A DNA stretch of 7,528 bases, taken from positions 1 through 7,528 of the forward strand of contig JAHELX010000292.1 in the NCBI GenBank assembly GCA_024643945.1. Direction: 5' to 3'. The position numbers and the translations under genes were made by a program. Numbering within the stretch: position 1 is the first letter of the stretch; every line of letters starts with the position of its first letter. This DNA is from Anaerolineales bacterium (lineage in GTDB: Bacteria; Chloroflexota; Anaerolineae; 4572-78; NAK82). Positions 1 to 6,220 of the stretch are shown here, one piece after another. The notes under the pieces are model-generated. The model saw only the letters and a program-made list of their open reading frames with translations. It was not told the DNA's origin and ran no database searches.

Positions 1-1307
1 GTGCCATGCTTTACCGGCGACAAAAGGGGCTCCTCGACTACGATGAGCGCATGGCCATCCTCATTCAAAAAGTGGAAGGAAAGCAATTTGGCCACTACTT
101 CTTCCCAACGCTGGCAGGTGTGGCCTTTAGTCGGAACCCGTTTCGCTGGAATCGGAAGATCCGACGTGAAGATGGCTTTTTGCGCATGGTTTGGGGTCTG
201 GGAACCCGCGCCGTAGACCGGGTAGCCGATGATTATCCGCGTATGGTGGCTCTGAGTCATCCGCAGCTTCGCCCAGAAAAGACCACAAAAGAAATCAAGA
301 AGTATTCACAGCATTTTGTGGATCTGATTGACCTGGCTGAGAACCGCATGAGAACCTTGCGTGTTGTAGAGGTCATCTCAGCCAAATTCCCTGGTATCCG
401 ATTGCTTGCTTCGTTGGATAAGGGGGACTACATACAGCCCATCTTTGCCTTGGGTAGCGGTCTGGATCCCGACGCAATGGTCCTTACCTTCGATGGGCTG
501 GCGCGAGATGCAACCTTTGTGCCGGCGATGAAAGCGATTCTTAAAACCTTGGAGGAGTATTATCAGGTACCGGTCGACGTGGAATTTACCCTTGATGTCC
601 TGGCCGAACGCCCACGTCCAAAGTACACCCTTCACCTGCTCCAATGCCGTCCGCTCATCAGCCAGGATTGGGGGGAGGGATTGGAACTTCCGGCCAATAT
701 ACCTGAGGAGGACAAACTTTTCTCGGCGCACAAACTTGTGCCGCAAGGTGTTGTCTCTGACATTGACTACATCGTCTACGTTGATCCCGAGGCGTATGGT
801 CGCATCGCCGAACATTCGGTCAAGTTCGAGATCGGCCGCATCATCGGCCGACTCAACAAGCGGCTCGAAAACGAGCGGTTCATCCTTATGGGACCAGGTC
901 GTTGGGGGAGTTCAAACATTGACCTGGGGGTGAAGGTAACTTATGCCGACATCTATAATACGCGCGTCCTGGTCGAAATCGCGATGGGGAAAGATGGCGA
1001 AACACCCGAGGTTTCTTACGGCACGCACTTTTTCCAGGATTTGGTAGAATCTGGCATTTATCCCTTGCCACTATATCCCAATGACGAAGGCGTGATCTTC
1101 AACCGGGCGTTCCTGGACAGCGTGCCCAATGTGCTGCCTGAGTTGCTTCCAGCCGACGCGCCCTATGCCGATTTGGTGAAAGTCATTGACGTGGCGGCCG
1201 CCTCCGGCGGACGCTTCTTAGAGATGGTGATGGATGGGGAGCAAGAGCAAGCTCTCGCCTACTTGACTAGAAGCAGCAAAGTACAAAATAGCGCAAAACC
1301 TGGATAG
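1..1307 (+). CDS. PEP/pyruvate-binding domain protein (PPDK_N / ATP-grasp type), 3' part
   Basis: Partial at the 5' edge. The frame is open from base 3, and the first ATG (base 6) lies inside conserved domain sequence, so the true start is upstream; residues are counted from that ATG. Visible family signatures are MAILIQKVEG (16-25), AGVAFSRNP (37-45), VWGLG (62-66), DVEFTLD (191-197) and LLQCRP (211-216). These match the PEP synthase / pyruvate phosphate dikinase N-terminal nucleotide-binding (ATP-grasp) domain and its usual closing motif. In a canonical PEP synthase a swivelling phosphohistidine domain follows. Here instead about 215 residues carry GPGRWGS (296-302) and SYGTHFFQDLVE (337-348), and I see no TxH-type phosphohistidine motif. 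The protein is therefore probably a stand-alone PEP/pyruvate-binding protein and not a full PpsA. Its reaction is unknown to me; nucleotide-dependent phosphotransfer is inferred from the family. It is convergent with the pilin gene and unrelated to the nuo operon. Confidence 0.85.
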   Translation, partial: AMLYRRQKGLLDYDERMAILIQKVEGKQFGHYFFPTLAGVAFSRNPFRWNRKIRREDGFLRMVWGLGTRAVDRVADDYPRMVALSHPQLRPEKTTKEIKKYSQHFVDLIDLAENRMRTLRVVEVISAKFPGIRLLASLDKGDYIQPIFALGSGLDPDAMVLTFDGLARDATFVPAMKAILKTLEEYYQVPVDVEFTLDVLAERPRPKYTLHLLQCRPLISQDWGEGLELPANIPEEDKLFSAHKLVPQGVVSDIDYIVYVDPEAYGRIAEHSVKFEIGRIIGRLNKRLENERFILMGPGRWGSSNIDLGVKVTYADIYNTRVLVEIAMGKDGETPEVSYGTHFFQDLVESGIYPLPLYPNDEGVIFNRAFLDSVPNVLPELLPADAPYADLVKVIDVAAASGGRFLEMVMDGEQEQALAYLTRSSKVQNSAKPG

Positions 1308-1322
1308 GTATTCGGGCTATCC
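1302..1322. other. small hairpin over the stop codon of the PEP/pyruvate-binding gene
   Basis: GGATAG (1302-1307) and CTATCC (1317-1322) form a perfect 6-bp stem with a 9-base loop. The left arm contains the TAG stop. No T-run follows, so it is at best a weak 3'-end structure. Confidence 0.3.
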
Positions 1323-1392
1323 TGGGGGAATCCAGTCTCTTTGGGAGTACAGGGCCAGAAGTAGGTCATTACTAACTTGGGCGAATATAGGT

Positions 1393-1421
1393 TGAAGCCC
1401 CACCGGTTAGGTAGGGCTTCA
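1393..1421. terminator. putative bidirectional terminator hairpin between convergent genes
   Basis: TGAAGCCC (1393-1400) pairs perfectly with GGGCTTCA (1414-1421), an 8-bp stem. After one mismatch, ACC/GGT can extend it inward. It lies between the ends of two convergent genes (1307 on +, 1457 on -), where a shared terminator is expected. Neither strand shows a U-tract after the stem, so it is not a classic intrinsic terminator. It may only stabilise 3' ends. Confidence 0.45.
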
Positions 1422-1456
1422 GTATAAATAGGGTATCAGCACACTGAACAATATTT

Positions 1457-1603
1457 TTAGAGATTAGATACAACGTTACTGAACACGTTCCCGACTATGG
1501 GGCCCAGTAGAAGCAGAATTGCGATGACCACAATGGCTACGAAGACCAGGATCAACGCGTACTCTACCAGTCCTTGGCCCTGCTCTTGGGGTAGGAATAA
1601 CAC
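1457..1603 (-). CDS. Flp/Fap-type (type IVb) prepilin, 48 aa
   Basis: Small pilin subunit of the Flp/Tad (type IVb) class. After a nine-residue leader ending in Gly, the segment QGLVEY places Glu at +5 and Tyr at +6 if cleavage follows G9. This is the class III prepilin signature cut by a TadV-like peptidase. Residues 15-35 are strongly hydrophobic (ALILVFVAIVVIAILLLLG) and form the N-terminal helix that anchors and polymerises the pilin. The frame extends to an upstream ATG at 1687. However, AGGAGG (minus strand, 1617-1612) sits 8 bases before the GTG at 1603, and starting there gives the usual short Flp leader, so I chose the GTG. No tad assembly genes (ATPase, TadB/C, secretin) occur in the window, so it appears as a lone pilin gene here. 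It diverges from the RNA methyltransferase gene; the shared upstream region holds element copy A and a palindrome. Confidence 0.88.
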   Translation of the reverse strand: MLFLPQEQGQGLVEYALILVFVAIVVIAILLLLGPIVGNVFSNVVSNL

Positions 1604-1610
1604 TTGTCTC

Positions 1611-1618
1611 ACCTCCTT
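1611..1618 (-). promoter_or_regulatory. strong Shine-Dalgarno of the pilin gene
   Basis: Read on the minus strand this is AAGGAGGT, close to a perfect complement of the 16S rRNA 3' end, with an 8-base spacing from AGGAGG to the GTG at 1603. It decides the start of the pilin and implies efficient translation, as expected for a structural subunit. Confidence 0.85.
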
Positions 1619-1659
1619 TCTGTGTAATAGTAATGAATTAAAGAAGATTATTGCGAAGT

Positions 1660-1742
1660 ACTTGTCCAACAGTGACTTGCACTTCAATCGGCAAATCAGG
1701 TGTAAACTAATGGCAAGAGTACCAAGCTATTTCTGGACAAGT
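1660..1742. repeat. 83-bp element with inverted termini, copy A (MITE-like)
   Basis: Perfect 9-bp inverted termini ACTTGTCCA (1660-1668) and TGGACAAGT (1734-1742). An internal stem, TTGCAC (1677-1682) with GTGTAA (1700-1705), contains one G-T pair. The element matches copy B at 3164-3246 along its whole length with about 13 differences by eye, including two compensating single-base indels, and both copies are 83 bp. It is too small to encode a transposase. It lies in the divergent region between the pilin and the RNA methyltransferase. A non-autonomous mobile element is the simplest reading, but a mobile or duplicated regulatory hairpin would look the same. Confidence 0.75.
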
Positions 1743-1752
1743 GTTAGGTAGA

Positions 1753-1781
1753 ATTACAGATATATTTTCTAATCCTATCAT
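1753..1781 (+). promoter_or_regulatory. candidate promoter for the RNA methyltransferase gene
   Basis: A -35-like ATTACA (1753-1758, 4 of 6 to TTGACA), a 17-base spacer and a -10-like TATCAT (1776-1781, 5 of 6 to TATAAT) lie about 40 bases before the ATG at 1821. The -10 falls inside a perfect palindrome, which would suit repression. The -35 is weak, so this is tentative. Confidence 0.4.
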
Positions 1782-1790
1782 ATATGATAG
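1775..1790. promoter_or_regulatory. perfect 16-bp palindrome, candidate operator
   Basis: CTATCATATATGATAG is exactly self-complementary and lies in the AT-rich region between the divergent pilin and methyltransferase genes, 30 bases before the methyltransferase ATG. It covers the candidate -10. Because it is symmetric it also offers TATGAT/TATCAT on the minus strand, so it could serve promoters in both directions. Its loop-free symmetry suits a dimeric repressor better than an RNA hairpin. The regulator is unknown. Confidence 0.5.
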
Positions 1791-1820
1791 TTCGGTAGAA
1801 AGCAATAGCTAGTTTGTACT

Positions 1821-3059
1821 ATGGTCACTCTGAAACTATCACAAATGGCCCACGGTGGCTCGGCGCTGGGGCGTTATCAGGGCAAAGTATTTTTTGTACC
1901 CTATGCCTTGCCAGGCGAGACTGTCGCCGTGGAAGTAGAGACAAGCAAAAAGGGCTGGGCCAGGACACATCTGGTGGAAGTGATCGAACCTTCGCCCGAA
2001 CGAACGGCACCAGGCTGCCCGCATTTTGGCCCCGAGGCCTGCGGGGGATGCCAATGGCAGCACATCCGTTATCCTGCCCAGCTTGCCTATAAGACTGATG
2101 TAGTACGTGATCAACTTGCCCGGCTGGGTGGGCTGACCGACGTCCTCGTGCGCCCCACTCGCGCTGTAGGAGAGCCATGGAGCTATCGCAATCACGTGCA
2201 GTTGCATGCTTCTCCTGGAGGTCTTGGCTATGTGGCTGCCGATGGTCAGCGGGTAGAGCCAATCAATACCTGTCCCATTATGCATCCCCTGGTTGCCGAG
2301 CTTTTTGACGAATTAGATGTCGAAATAGAAGAATTGGAACGATTGTCGCTGCGGGCCGGAGTCAACACTGGTCAGCAGATGGTAATCTTTGAGACAACCG
2401 AGGATGAGCCTTTTGAACTGATGGTGGACCGGCCCGTATCGTGCGTGTTGATGCAGAGCAACGGTACACCGGTTGTCTTGGTGGGCAATGATCATCTGTT
2501 TGAGCAAGTCGCCGGGCAAGAATACCGTGTGTCGGCGGGGAGCTTCTTTCAGGTGAACACCCCTGGCGCCGAAGCGCTGGTAGATGCCGTCCTCAGCTAC
2601 TTGTCACCCCGTCCCCATGAGACGTTGCTCGACCTGTACTGCGGTGTGGGGCTTTTTAGCCTTGTACTGGCCGCAAGGGTCGCCCAGGTGATTGCTGTGG
2701 AAGCTGATCCTGCTGCAGTGGCCGATGCGCGCTTCAACGTCGAATCGGCCGGTCTGGATAATGTCCGGGTCATCGAGGGGGACGTGGCTAATATCCTGGT
2801 CGCCCTTGACGAGCCGGTCCACGCGGCCATCGTCGCCCCACCTCGCAACGGCTGCGGCCCTGAAGTGGTGGCACGCCTCGCAGCGCTAGGTCCAAGACGG
2901 CTGGTCTACGTAGCTTGTGACCCCGCCACCCTGGCCCGCGATGCGAAGACTTTCGCCGCCGCAGGCTATCGGCTGGTCGAGGTTCAGCCCCTCGATCTGT
3001 TTCCTCAGACTTATCATATCGAATCCGTTGGGCTGTTTGTGAGAGGCGCGCCCGCCTGA
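1821..3059 (+). CDS. rlmD: TrmA/RlmD-family RNA (uracil-C5) methyltransferase
   Basis: 412-residue SAM-dependent enzyme placing a methyl group on C5 of a uridine in RNA; RlmD acts on 23S rRNA U1939 in E. coli. An N-terminal TRAM RNA-binding domain spans about 3-55. Cys66, Cys74, Cys77 and Cys151 form the 4Fe-4S set (the CGGCQWQ region and NTCP). FFQVN is at 242-246, the SAM loop LDLYCGVGLFS at 270-280 and VEAD at 293-296. The nucleophile Cys366 lies in YVACDPATLARD, and the catalytic-base Glu401 in HIES; the Cys-to-Glu spacing of 35 matches E. coli RlmD. The usual DPPR motif reads APPR (Ala339), which is unusual. The length fits the family (RlmD about 433). An in-frame stop at 1806 makes the ATG at 1821 the most upstream start, although no clear Shine-Dalgarno precedes it. 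The fold and chemistry are secure. The exact uridine is inferred, since TrmA-family paralogues can differ in target. Confidence 0.88.
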   Translation: MVTLKLSQMAHGGSALGRYQGKVFFVPYALPGETVAVEVETSKKGWARTHLVEVIEPSPERTAPGCPHFGPEACGGCQWQHIRYPAQLAYKTDVVRDQLARLGGLTDVLVRPTRAVGEPWSYRNHVQLHASPGGLGYVAADGQRVEPINTCPIMHPLVAELFDELDVEIEELERLSLRAGVNTGQQMVIFETTEDEPFELMVDRPVSCVLMQSNGTPVVLVGNDHLFEQVAGQEYRVSAGSFFQVNTPGAEALVDAVLSYLSPRPHETLLDLYCGVGLFSLVLAARVAQVIAVEADPAAVADARFNVESAGLDNVRVIEGDVANILVALDEPVHAAIVAPPRNGCGPEVVARLAALGPRRLVYVACDPATLARDAKTFAAAGYRLVEVQPLDLFPQTYHIESVGLFVRGAPA

Positions 3060-3101
3060 AGAATCGGGCTATTAAAATGCATCTCAAAAGGTCTAATTTC
3101 C

Positions 3102-3130
3102 TTGACAAAGCCTATAGGGTGTGATAAACT
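3102..3130 (+). promoter_or_regulatory. strong sigma70-like promoter of the nuo operon
   Basis: A perfect -35 TTGACA (3102-3107), a 17-base spacer and TAAACT (3125-3130), preceded by the extended -10 dinucleotide TG (3122-3123). Transcription should start near 3137, giving a leader of about 140 bases before nuoA. Copy B of the 83-bp inverted-terminus element lies entirely within that leader. This is the best promoter in the window. Confidence 0.7.
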
Positions 3131-3163
3131 TAACACGTTAATTTCCCGCCGGTTATGCGGAGT

Positions 3164-3246
3164 ACTTGTCCAATAATAACTTTGCACTCCAATCGGCAAA
3201 GCAGGTGTAAACTGATTGCAAAAGTACAGGTTGTTTCTGGACAAGT
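3164..3246. repeat. 83-bp element with inverted termini, copy B (nuo leader)
   Basis: Same element as 1660-1742 in the same orientation. The termini are ACTTGTCCA (3164-3172) and TGGACAAGT (3238-3246), and the internal stem TTTGCAC (3181-3187) with GTGTAAA (3205-3211) includes one G-T pair. GCGGAG occurs just left (3157-3162, one base before the terminus) and immediately right (3247-3252), which could be a 6-bp target duplication. Copy A has GCGAAG on its left only, so part of this sequence may belong to the element. In RNA the 9-bp termini would close a branched hairpin upstream of the nuoA ribosome-binding site. Confidence 0.75.
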
Positions 3247-3276
3247 GCGGAGAACCTCCTGAAGGATTCTACCCCT

Positions 3277-3633
3277 ATGCCGATTGACTACCTGCCGATT
3301 CTTGTATTCATTGTCATTGCCGGGCTCTTCGGTATTATAGCGTTGGTCTTCCCTGCCTTCCTGGGGCCTCGGCGTCCCACCTCTACCAAGCTAAAGACAT
3401 ATGAATCTGGCAAAGTCCCCTACGGCGACGCCCGACGCAAAGTGCCAGTGCATTACTACAAAGTCTCTATGCTTTTTATTTTATTCGACCTGGAAGTGGT
3501 GTTCTTCTACCCTTGGGCTGTACTATTTCGTCAACTCAAGCTCTTCGGCCTGATCGAGATGGGGGTCTTCGTATTGATCCTGCTGGTTGGATATGTTTAC
3601 ATTTGGAAAAAAGGCGCCTTAGAGTGGGAGTAA
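3277..3633 (+). CDS. nuoA: NADH-quinone oxidoreductase subunit A
   Basis: 118-residue membrane subunit of respiratory complex I, located where the membrane arm meets the quinone-binding peripheral arm. Three hydrophobic helices are visible at about 5-30, 63-85 and 88-110. The first loop carries the family motif YESG (42-45), and the second helix has FDLEVVFFYPWA (70-81) with its conserved acidic residues Asp71 and Glu73. The length is typical for NuoA. The start ATG is preceded by GAAGGA (3261-3266) at a 10-base spacing. It is the first gene of the operon, behind a strong promoter and a structured leader. nuoB follows after 15 bases. Confidence 0.96.
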   Translation: MPIDYLPILVFIVIAGLFGIIALVFPAFLGPRRPTSTKLKTYESGKVPYGDARRKVPVHYYKVSMLFILFDLEVVFFYPWAVLFRQLKLFGLIEMGVFVLILLVGYVYIWKKGALEWE

Positions 3634-3648
3634 GGAGTAGTTAGTCTC

Positions 3649-4137
3649 ATGGAAGAAAGCGGTCACAAGACTGGAAGTTTGGGAATTATCACCACGACGC
3701 TTGAGAAAGCAGTCAATTGGGGTAGAAAATATTCAATGTGGCCGATCACATTTGGTTTGGCCTGTTGTGCGATTGAAATGATGGCCTCAGGCGCATCTCG
3801 TTTCGATATCTCGCGCTTCGGGGCTGAAGTCTTTCGCGGTTCTCCCCGCCAATCAGATTTGATGATTGTCTCCGGACGAGTGAGCAACAAAATGGCCCCC
3901 GTGGTGAAGCGATTGTATGAACAAATGCCCTATCCCAAGTGGGTCGTCGCTATGGGCGATTGTTCATCGGTAGGGGGACCTTTTAACAATTACGCTATTG
4001 TCCAGGGCGTGGACAAGCTTATTCCAGTGGACGTATATGTGCCGGGTTGCCCTCCTCGGCCGGAGGCCCTCTTCTACGCCCTCACCTTGCTGCAGGAGAA
4101 AATTCAAAAGCAGGAAAAATTAGGCGAACGGGTGTGA
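3649..4137 (+). CDS. nuoB: NADH-quinone oxidoreductase subunit B
   Basis: 162-residue peripheral-arm subunit that binds cluster N2, the 4Fe-4S centre that passes electrons to quinone. The four ligand cysteines are present: the tandem pair Cys39-Cys40 (GLACCAIEM), Cys105 (AMGDCSS) and Cys134 ([10 protein letters not shown]). [14 protein letters not shown] (109-122) is also typical. An AGGAG (3633-3637) overlapping the nuoA stop precedes the ATG. The length is normal, with short N- and C-terminal tails. A 126-base gap to nuoCD, containing an octamer array, is larger than the nuoA-nuoB gap. Confidence 0.97.
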   Translation: MEESGHKTGSLGIITTTLEKAVNWGRKYSMWPITFGLACCAIEMMASGASRFDISRFGAEVFRGSPRQSDLMIVSGRVSNKMAPVVKRLYEQMPYPKWVVAMGDCSSVGGPFNNYAIVQGVDKLIPVDVYVPGCPPRPEALFYALTLLQEKIQKQEKLGERV

Positions 4138-4202
4138 ATCACCAGCATACAAGGCAATGAGGCAACAGATCGCGAGCTCATGACTCATGCGTCGTTCCCC
4201 CG

Positions 4203-4242
4203 TTACCTTATTAACCTCTTGACCTGTTAACCCGTTGAGCTA
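4203..4242. repeat. degenerate tandem octamer array upstream of nuoCD
   Basis: Five consecutive 8-base units read TTACCTTA, TTAACCTC, TTGACCTG, TTAACCCG and TTGAGCTA, with consensus roughly TTRACCYN. The middle three units fit best. The array sits 21 bases before the nuoCD start codon within the nuoB-nuoCD gap. Its function is unknown; it could be slippage-derived sequence or a spaced binding site. Confidence 0.4.
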
Positions 4243-4263
4243 ATACTCTGTGAATGGGGACTG

Positions 4264-6012
4264 ATGAGCAATATCACAATCGAAAAGCTGAAAACGCGAT
4301 TCCCCAGCGCCCTGCAAGACGTGAGCGAGTTCTGTGGCGAGGCTACCCTTACCCTCAGCCACGAGACATTGCTCGACGCCTCTCGCTTCTTGCGTGACGA
4401 CCCAGACCTGCAATACAACCTGTTGCTGGACCTGACCAGCGTAGACCGACGTAATATGGGGATTGAACCCCGCTTTGCTACCGTCTACGAGTTGTATTCC
4501 GTTCCCAAAAACCATAGTATCCGGCTGAAGGTACCCCTGCCGTGGGATGGGGCGTCCGAAATGCCGCAATGCCCCAGCGTCACTGACATCTGGCCCACTG
4601 CCAACTGGCACGAACGCGAAGTCTACGACCTGATGGGGATTGAGTTCACCGGGCATCCCTGGCTACGCCGTATTCTGATGCCGGAGAATTGGGTGGGCCA
4701 CCCGCTGCGCAAAGATTACCCGCTGGGGGGGGAGCCAGTCTACTTCACCTCCGACCGGGACAATCCACGCTTTGCTCATCTGAGCCAACAGATTATGGAA
4801 GGGCCTTCTTATCCCAGCGAGTTGCCAGAAAGTGTTGACACGGAGAAACACCTGGTCATCAATATGGGACCCCAGCACCCGGCGACTCACGGCGTCCTTC
4901 GCCTGGCAGTGGAACTGGACGGTGAGCGCGTACTCAGTGTTAACCCCGACATTGGCTACCTGCACTCTGGCTTTGAGAAAACGGGCGAAAATAAGCGCTA
5001 CGAAAAATTCATTCCCTACACCGATCGTATAGACTACCTGGCCGCTATGAACAACAACCTGGCCTACGTCCTTACTGTGGAAAAGTTGCTGGGGGTGGAA
5101 GTTCCGCTTCGTGCTCAATACATTCGGGTCATCTTGGCTGAACTGCAACGCATCGCCAGCCACCTTTTCTGGTTAGCGACCCATGCCCACGACGTAAGCG
5201 GCACTATCCATAGTCTGCTGATGTATGCGCTGCGTGACCGGGAGAGAATCCTGGACATCTTCGAAATGTTCTGCGGGGCGCGCCTGACGACTACCGGCAT
5301 GAGTGTCGGGGGACTGCGGCGAGATATCCCCAGTGCCTTCTCTGACGCGGTGCGTGCCTTCGTGCTCGACTTTCGAGAGCGTTTCAAAGAATACGAGGCC
5401 ATGCTTACCCGCAATCCCATTTGGCTATCACGCCTGGAGGGAATCGGCATTCTCAAAGCGGAGGATGCTATCGCTTTGGGGGTCACCGGTCCGATGCTGC
5501 GGGCGGGCGGTGTCCCGTTTGACCTGCGCAAAGCACGTCCCTATTCCAGCTACGACCACTTCGATTTCGACATTCCTACTGCGACTGAGGCCGACAGCTA
5601 TGCTCGTTACCAGGTGCGTATGCGCGAAATGGAACAGAGCTTGCGCATTGTCGAACAGGCGGTAAGCAAGCTGCCCGATGGCCCCGTCCGCACCGAAGAT
5701 CGCAAAGTGGCCCCACCTGCACGCGAGGAAATCGGGCATTCGATGGAGTCCCTCATCCACCACTTCAAGTTATACACGGAGGGTTACAAACCGCCTGTGG
5801 GTGAAGTGTTCGGAATGGCCGAGAATCCCAAGGGCATCCTGTGCTTTTACCTGGTCAGCGATGGCACGGCCATCCCTTACCGACTGCACATACGTGGCAC
5901 CTCCTTCGTTAACTTGCAGGCAACCGATCTTATGGCCCGGGGACATCTGTTGTCGGACCTGGTTACCATCATCGGCTCGATTGACATCGTACTGGGAGAC
6001 GTAGATCGATAG
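4264..6012 (+). CDS. nuoCD: fused NADH-quinone oxidoreductase subunits C and D
   Basis: 582-residue fusion of two complex I peripheral subunits. Residues 1 to about 160 are NuoC (30-kDa subunit), with the signature [18 protein letters not shown] (115-132) and [13 protein letters not shown] (146-158). A linker of roughly 35 residues leads into NuoD (49-kDa subunit, about 196-582), which opens with [14 protein letters not shown] (200-213) and continues with [10 protein letters not shown] (231-240) and [12 protein letters not shown] (264-275). It ends in the typical [12 protein letters not shown]. His205/His209 and Tyr268 correspond by motif to the residues lining the quinone cavity with cluster N2. 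The reading frame has no stop between the modules, so the fusion is seen directly. The start ATG has only a weak GGGGA (4256-4260) close upstream. A 208-base spacer with a palindromic element separates it from nuoE. Confidence 0.95.
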   Translation: MSNITIEKLKTRFPSALQDVSEFCGEATLTLSHETLLDASRFLRDDPDLQYNLLLDLTSVDRRNMGIEPRFATVYELYSVPKNHSIRLKVPLPWDGASEMPQCPSVTDIWPTANWHEREVYDLMGIEFTGHPWLRRILMPENWVGHPLRKDYPLGGEPVYFTSDRDNPRFAHLSQQIMEGPSYPSELPESVDTEKHLVINMGPQHPATHGVLRLAVELDGERVLSVNPDIGYLHSGFEKTGENKRYEKFIPYTDRIDYLAAMNNNLAYVLTVEKLLGVEVPLRAQYIRVILAELQRIASHLFWLATHAHDVSGTIHSLLMYALRDRERILDIFEMFCGARLTTTGMSVGGLRRDIPSAFSDAVRAFVLDFRERFKEYEAMLTRNPIWLSRLEGIGILKAEDAIALGVTGPMLRAGGVPFDLRKARPYSSYDHFDFDIPTATEADSYARYQVRMREMEQSLRIVEQAVSKLPDGPVRTEDRKVAPPAREEIGHSMESLIHHFKLYTEGYKPPVGEVFGMAENPKGILCFYLVSDGTAIPYRLHIRGTSFVNLQATDLMARGHLLSDLVTIIGSIDIVLGDVDR

Positions 6013-6023
6013 ATCGGCGCTTT

Positions 6024-6145
6024 AGAGTGTGTCTGAAAAGTGAGGTGGGCCAGGCTCAGGCGGGCTAGCCCATAGGTCCCCTCTCCCCTGTGCAGGGGAC
6101 CGTGGGTGGGGAAAAGCCCACCCCTCGGCTTTACAGACATCCTCT
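6024..6145. repeat. imperfect palindromic repeat element between nuoCD and nuoE
   Basis: The outer arms TGTCTGAAAAG (6030-6040) and CTTTACAGACA (6129-6139) pair at 10 of 11 positions. Beyond a 2-base mismatch, AGAG (6024-6027) also pairs with CTCT (6142-6145). Inside are the palindrome GGGCTAGCCC (6062-6071), a hairpin GGTCCCCT/AGGGGACC (6075-6082/6094-6101) and a hairpin GGGTGGG/CCCACCC (6104-6110/6117-6123) with loop GAAAAG. No coding potential is credible. The arrangement looks like a non-autonomous, MITE-like repeat inserted in the operon. As RNA it would be highly structured and could affect nuoE expression or mRNA processing. The remaining 75 bases to nuoE hold nothing I recognise. Confidence 0.6.
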
Positions 6146-6220
6146 CAAGGGCTGGCGGCTTATCGAATCACGCGACAACGCTGGACACTGGTCGCTGCGA
6201 CGTCATAGTGGAGCAACAAC

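Noticed and set aside
378..815. Antisense open frame of about 145 codons
   Set aside because: It mirrors the PEP/pyruvate-binding gene, whose sense translation carries conserved motifs; the antisense product does not.
1604..1687. 28-codon upstream extension of the pilin frame to an ATG at 1687
   Set aside because: It runs into the left part of repeat copy A, has no matching Shine-Dalgarno, and would put a long, partly hydrophobic stretch ahead of a normal Flp leader. The GTG at 1603 has a near-perfect ribosome-binding site.
1825..2285. Two overlapping antisense open frames opposite the methyltransferase
   Set aside because: Both are opposite the TRAM/Fe-S region of a clearly real gene and show no domain or start signal.
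3050..3069. GCCCG/CGGGC inverted repeat at the methyltransferase stop as a terminator
   Set aside because: The stem is only 5 bp with a 10-base loop and only TATT follows. It is too weak to call as an intrinsic terminator.
3014..3244. Antisense open frame across the nuo promoter and copy B
   Set aside because: It is composed of promoter and repeat sequence and has no protein-like pattern.
1660..3246. The two 83-bp copies as ends of a composite transposon carrying the methyltransferase
   Set aside because: The copies are in direct orientation, already about 15% diverged, and flank an ordinary housekeeping-type gene. No transposase or outer target duplication is present.
4663..5163. Long antisense open frame of about 166 codons
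   Set aside because: It lies wholly opposite nuoCD, and its translation has no recognisable domain. It is a by-product of the codon use of the real gene.
5877..6140. Antisense open frame covering the nuoCD end and the palindromic element
   Set aside because: Its first half is translated repeat sequence and the rest is the complement of nuoCD; no family features are visible.
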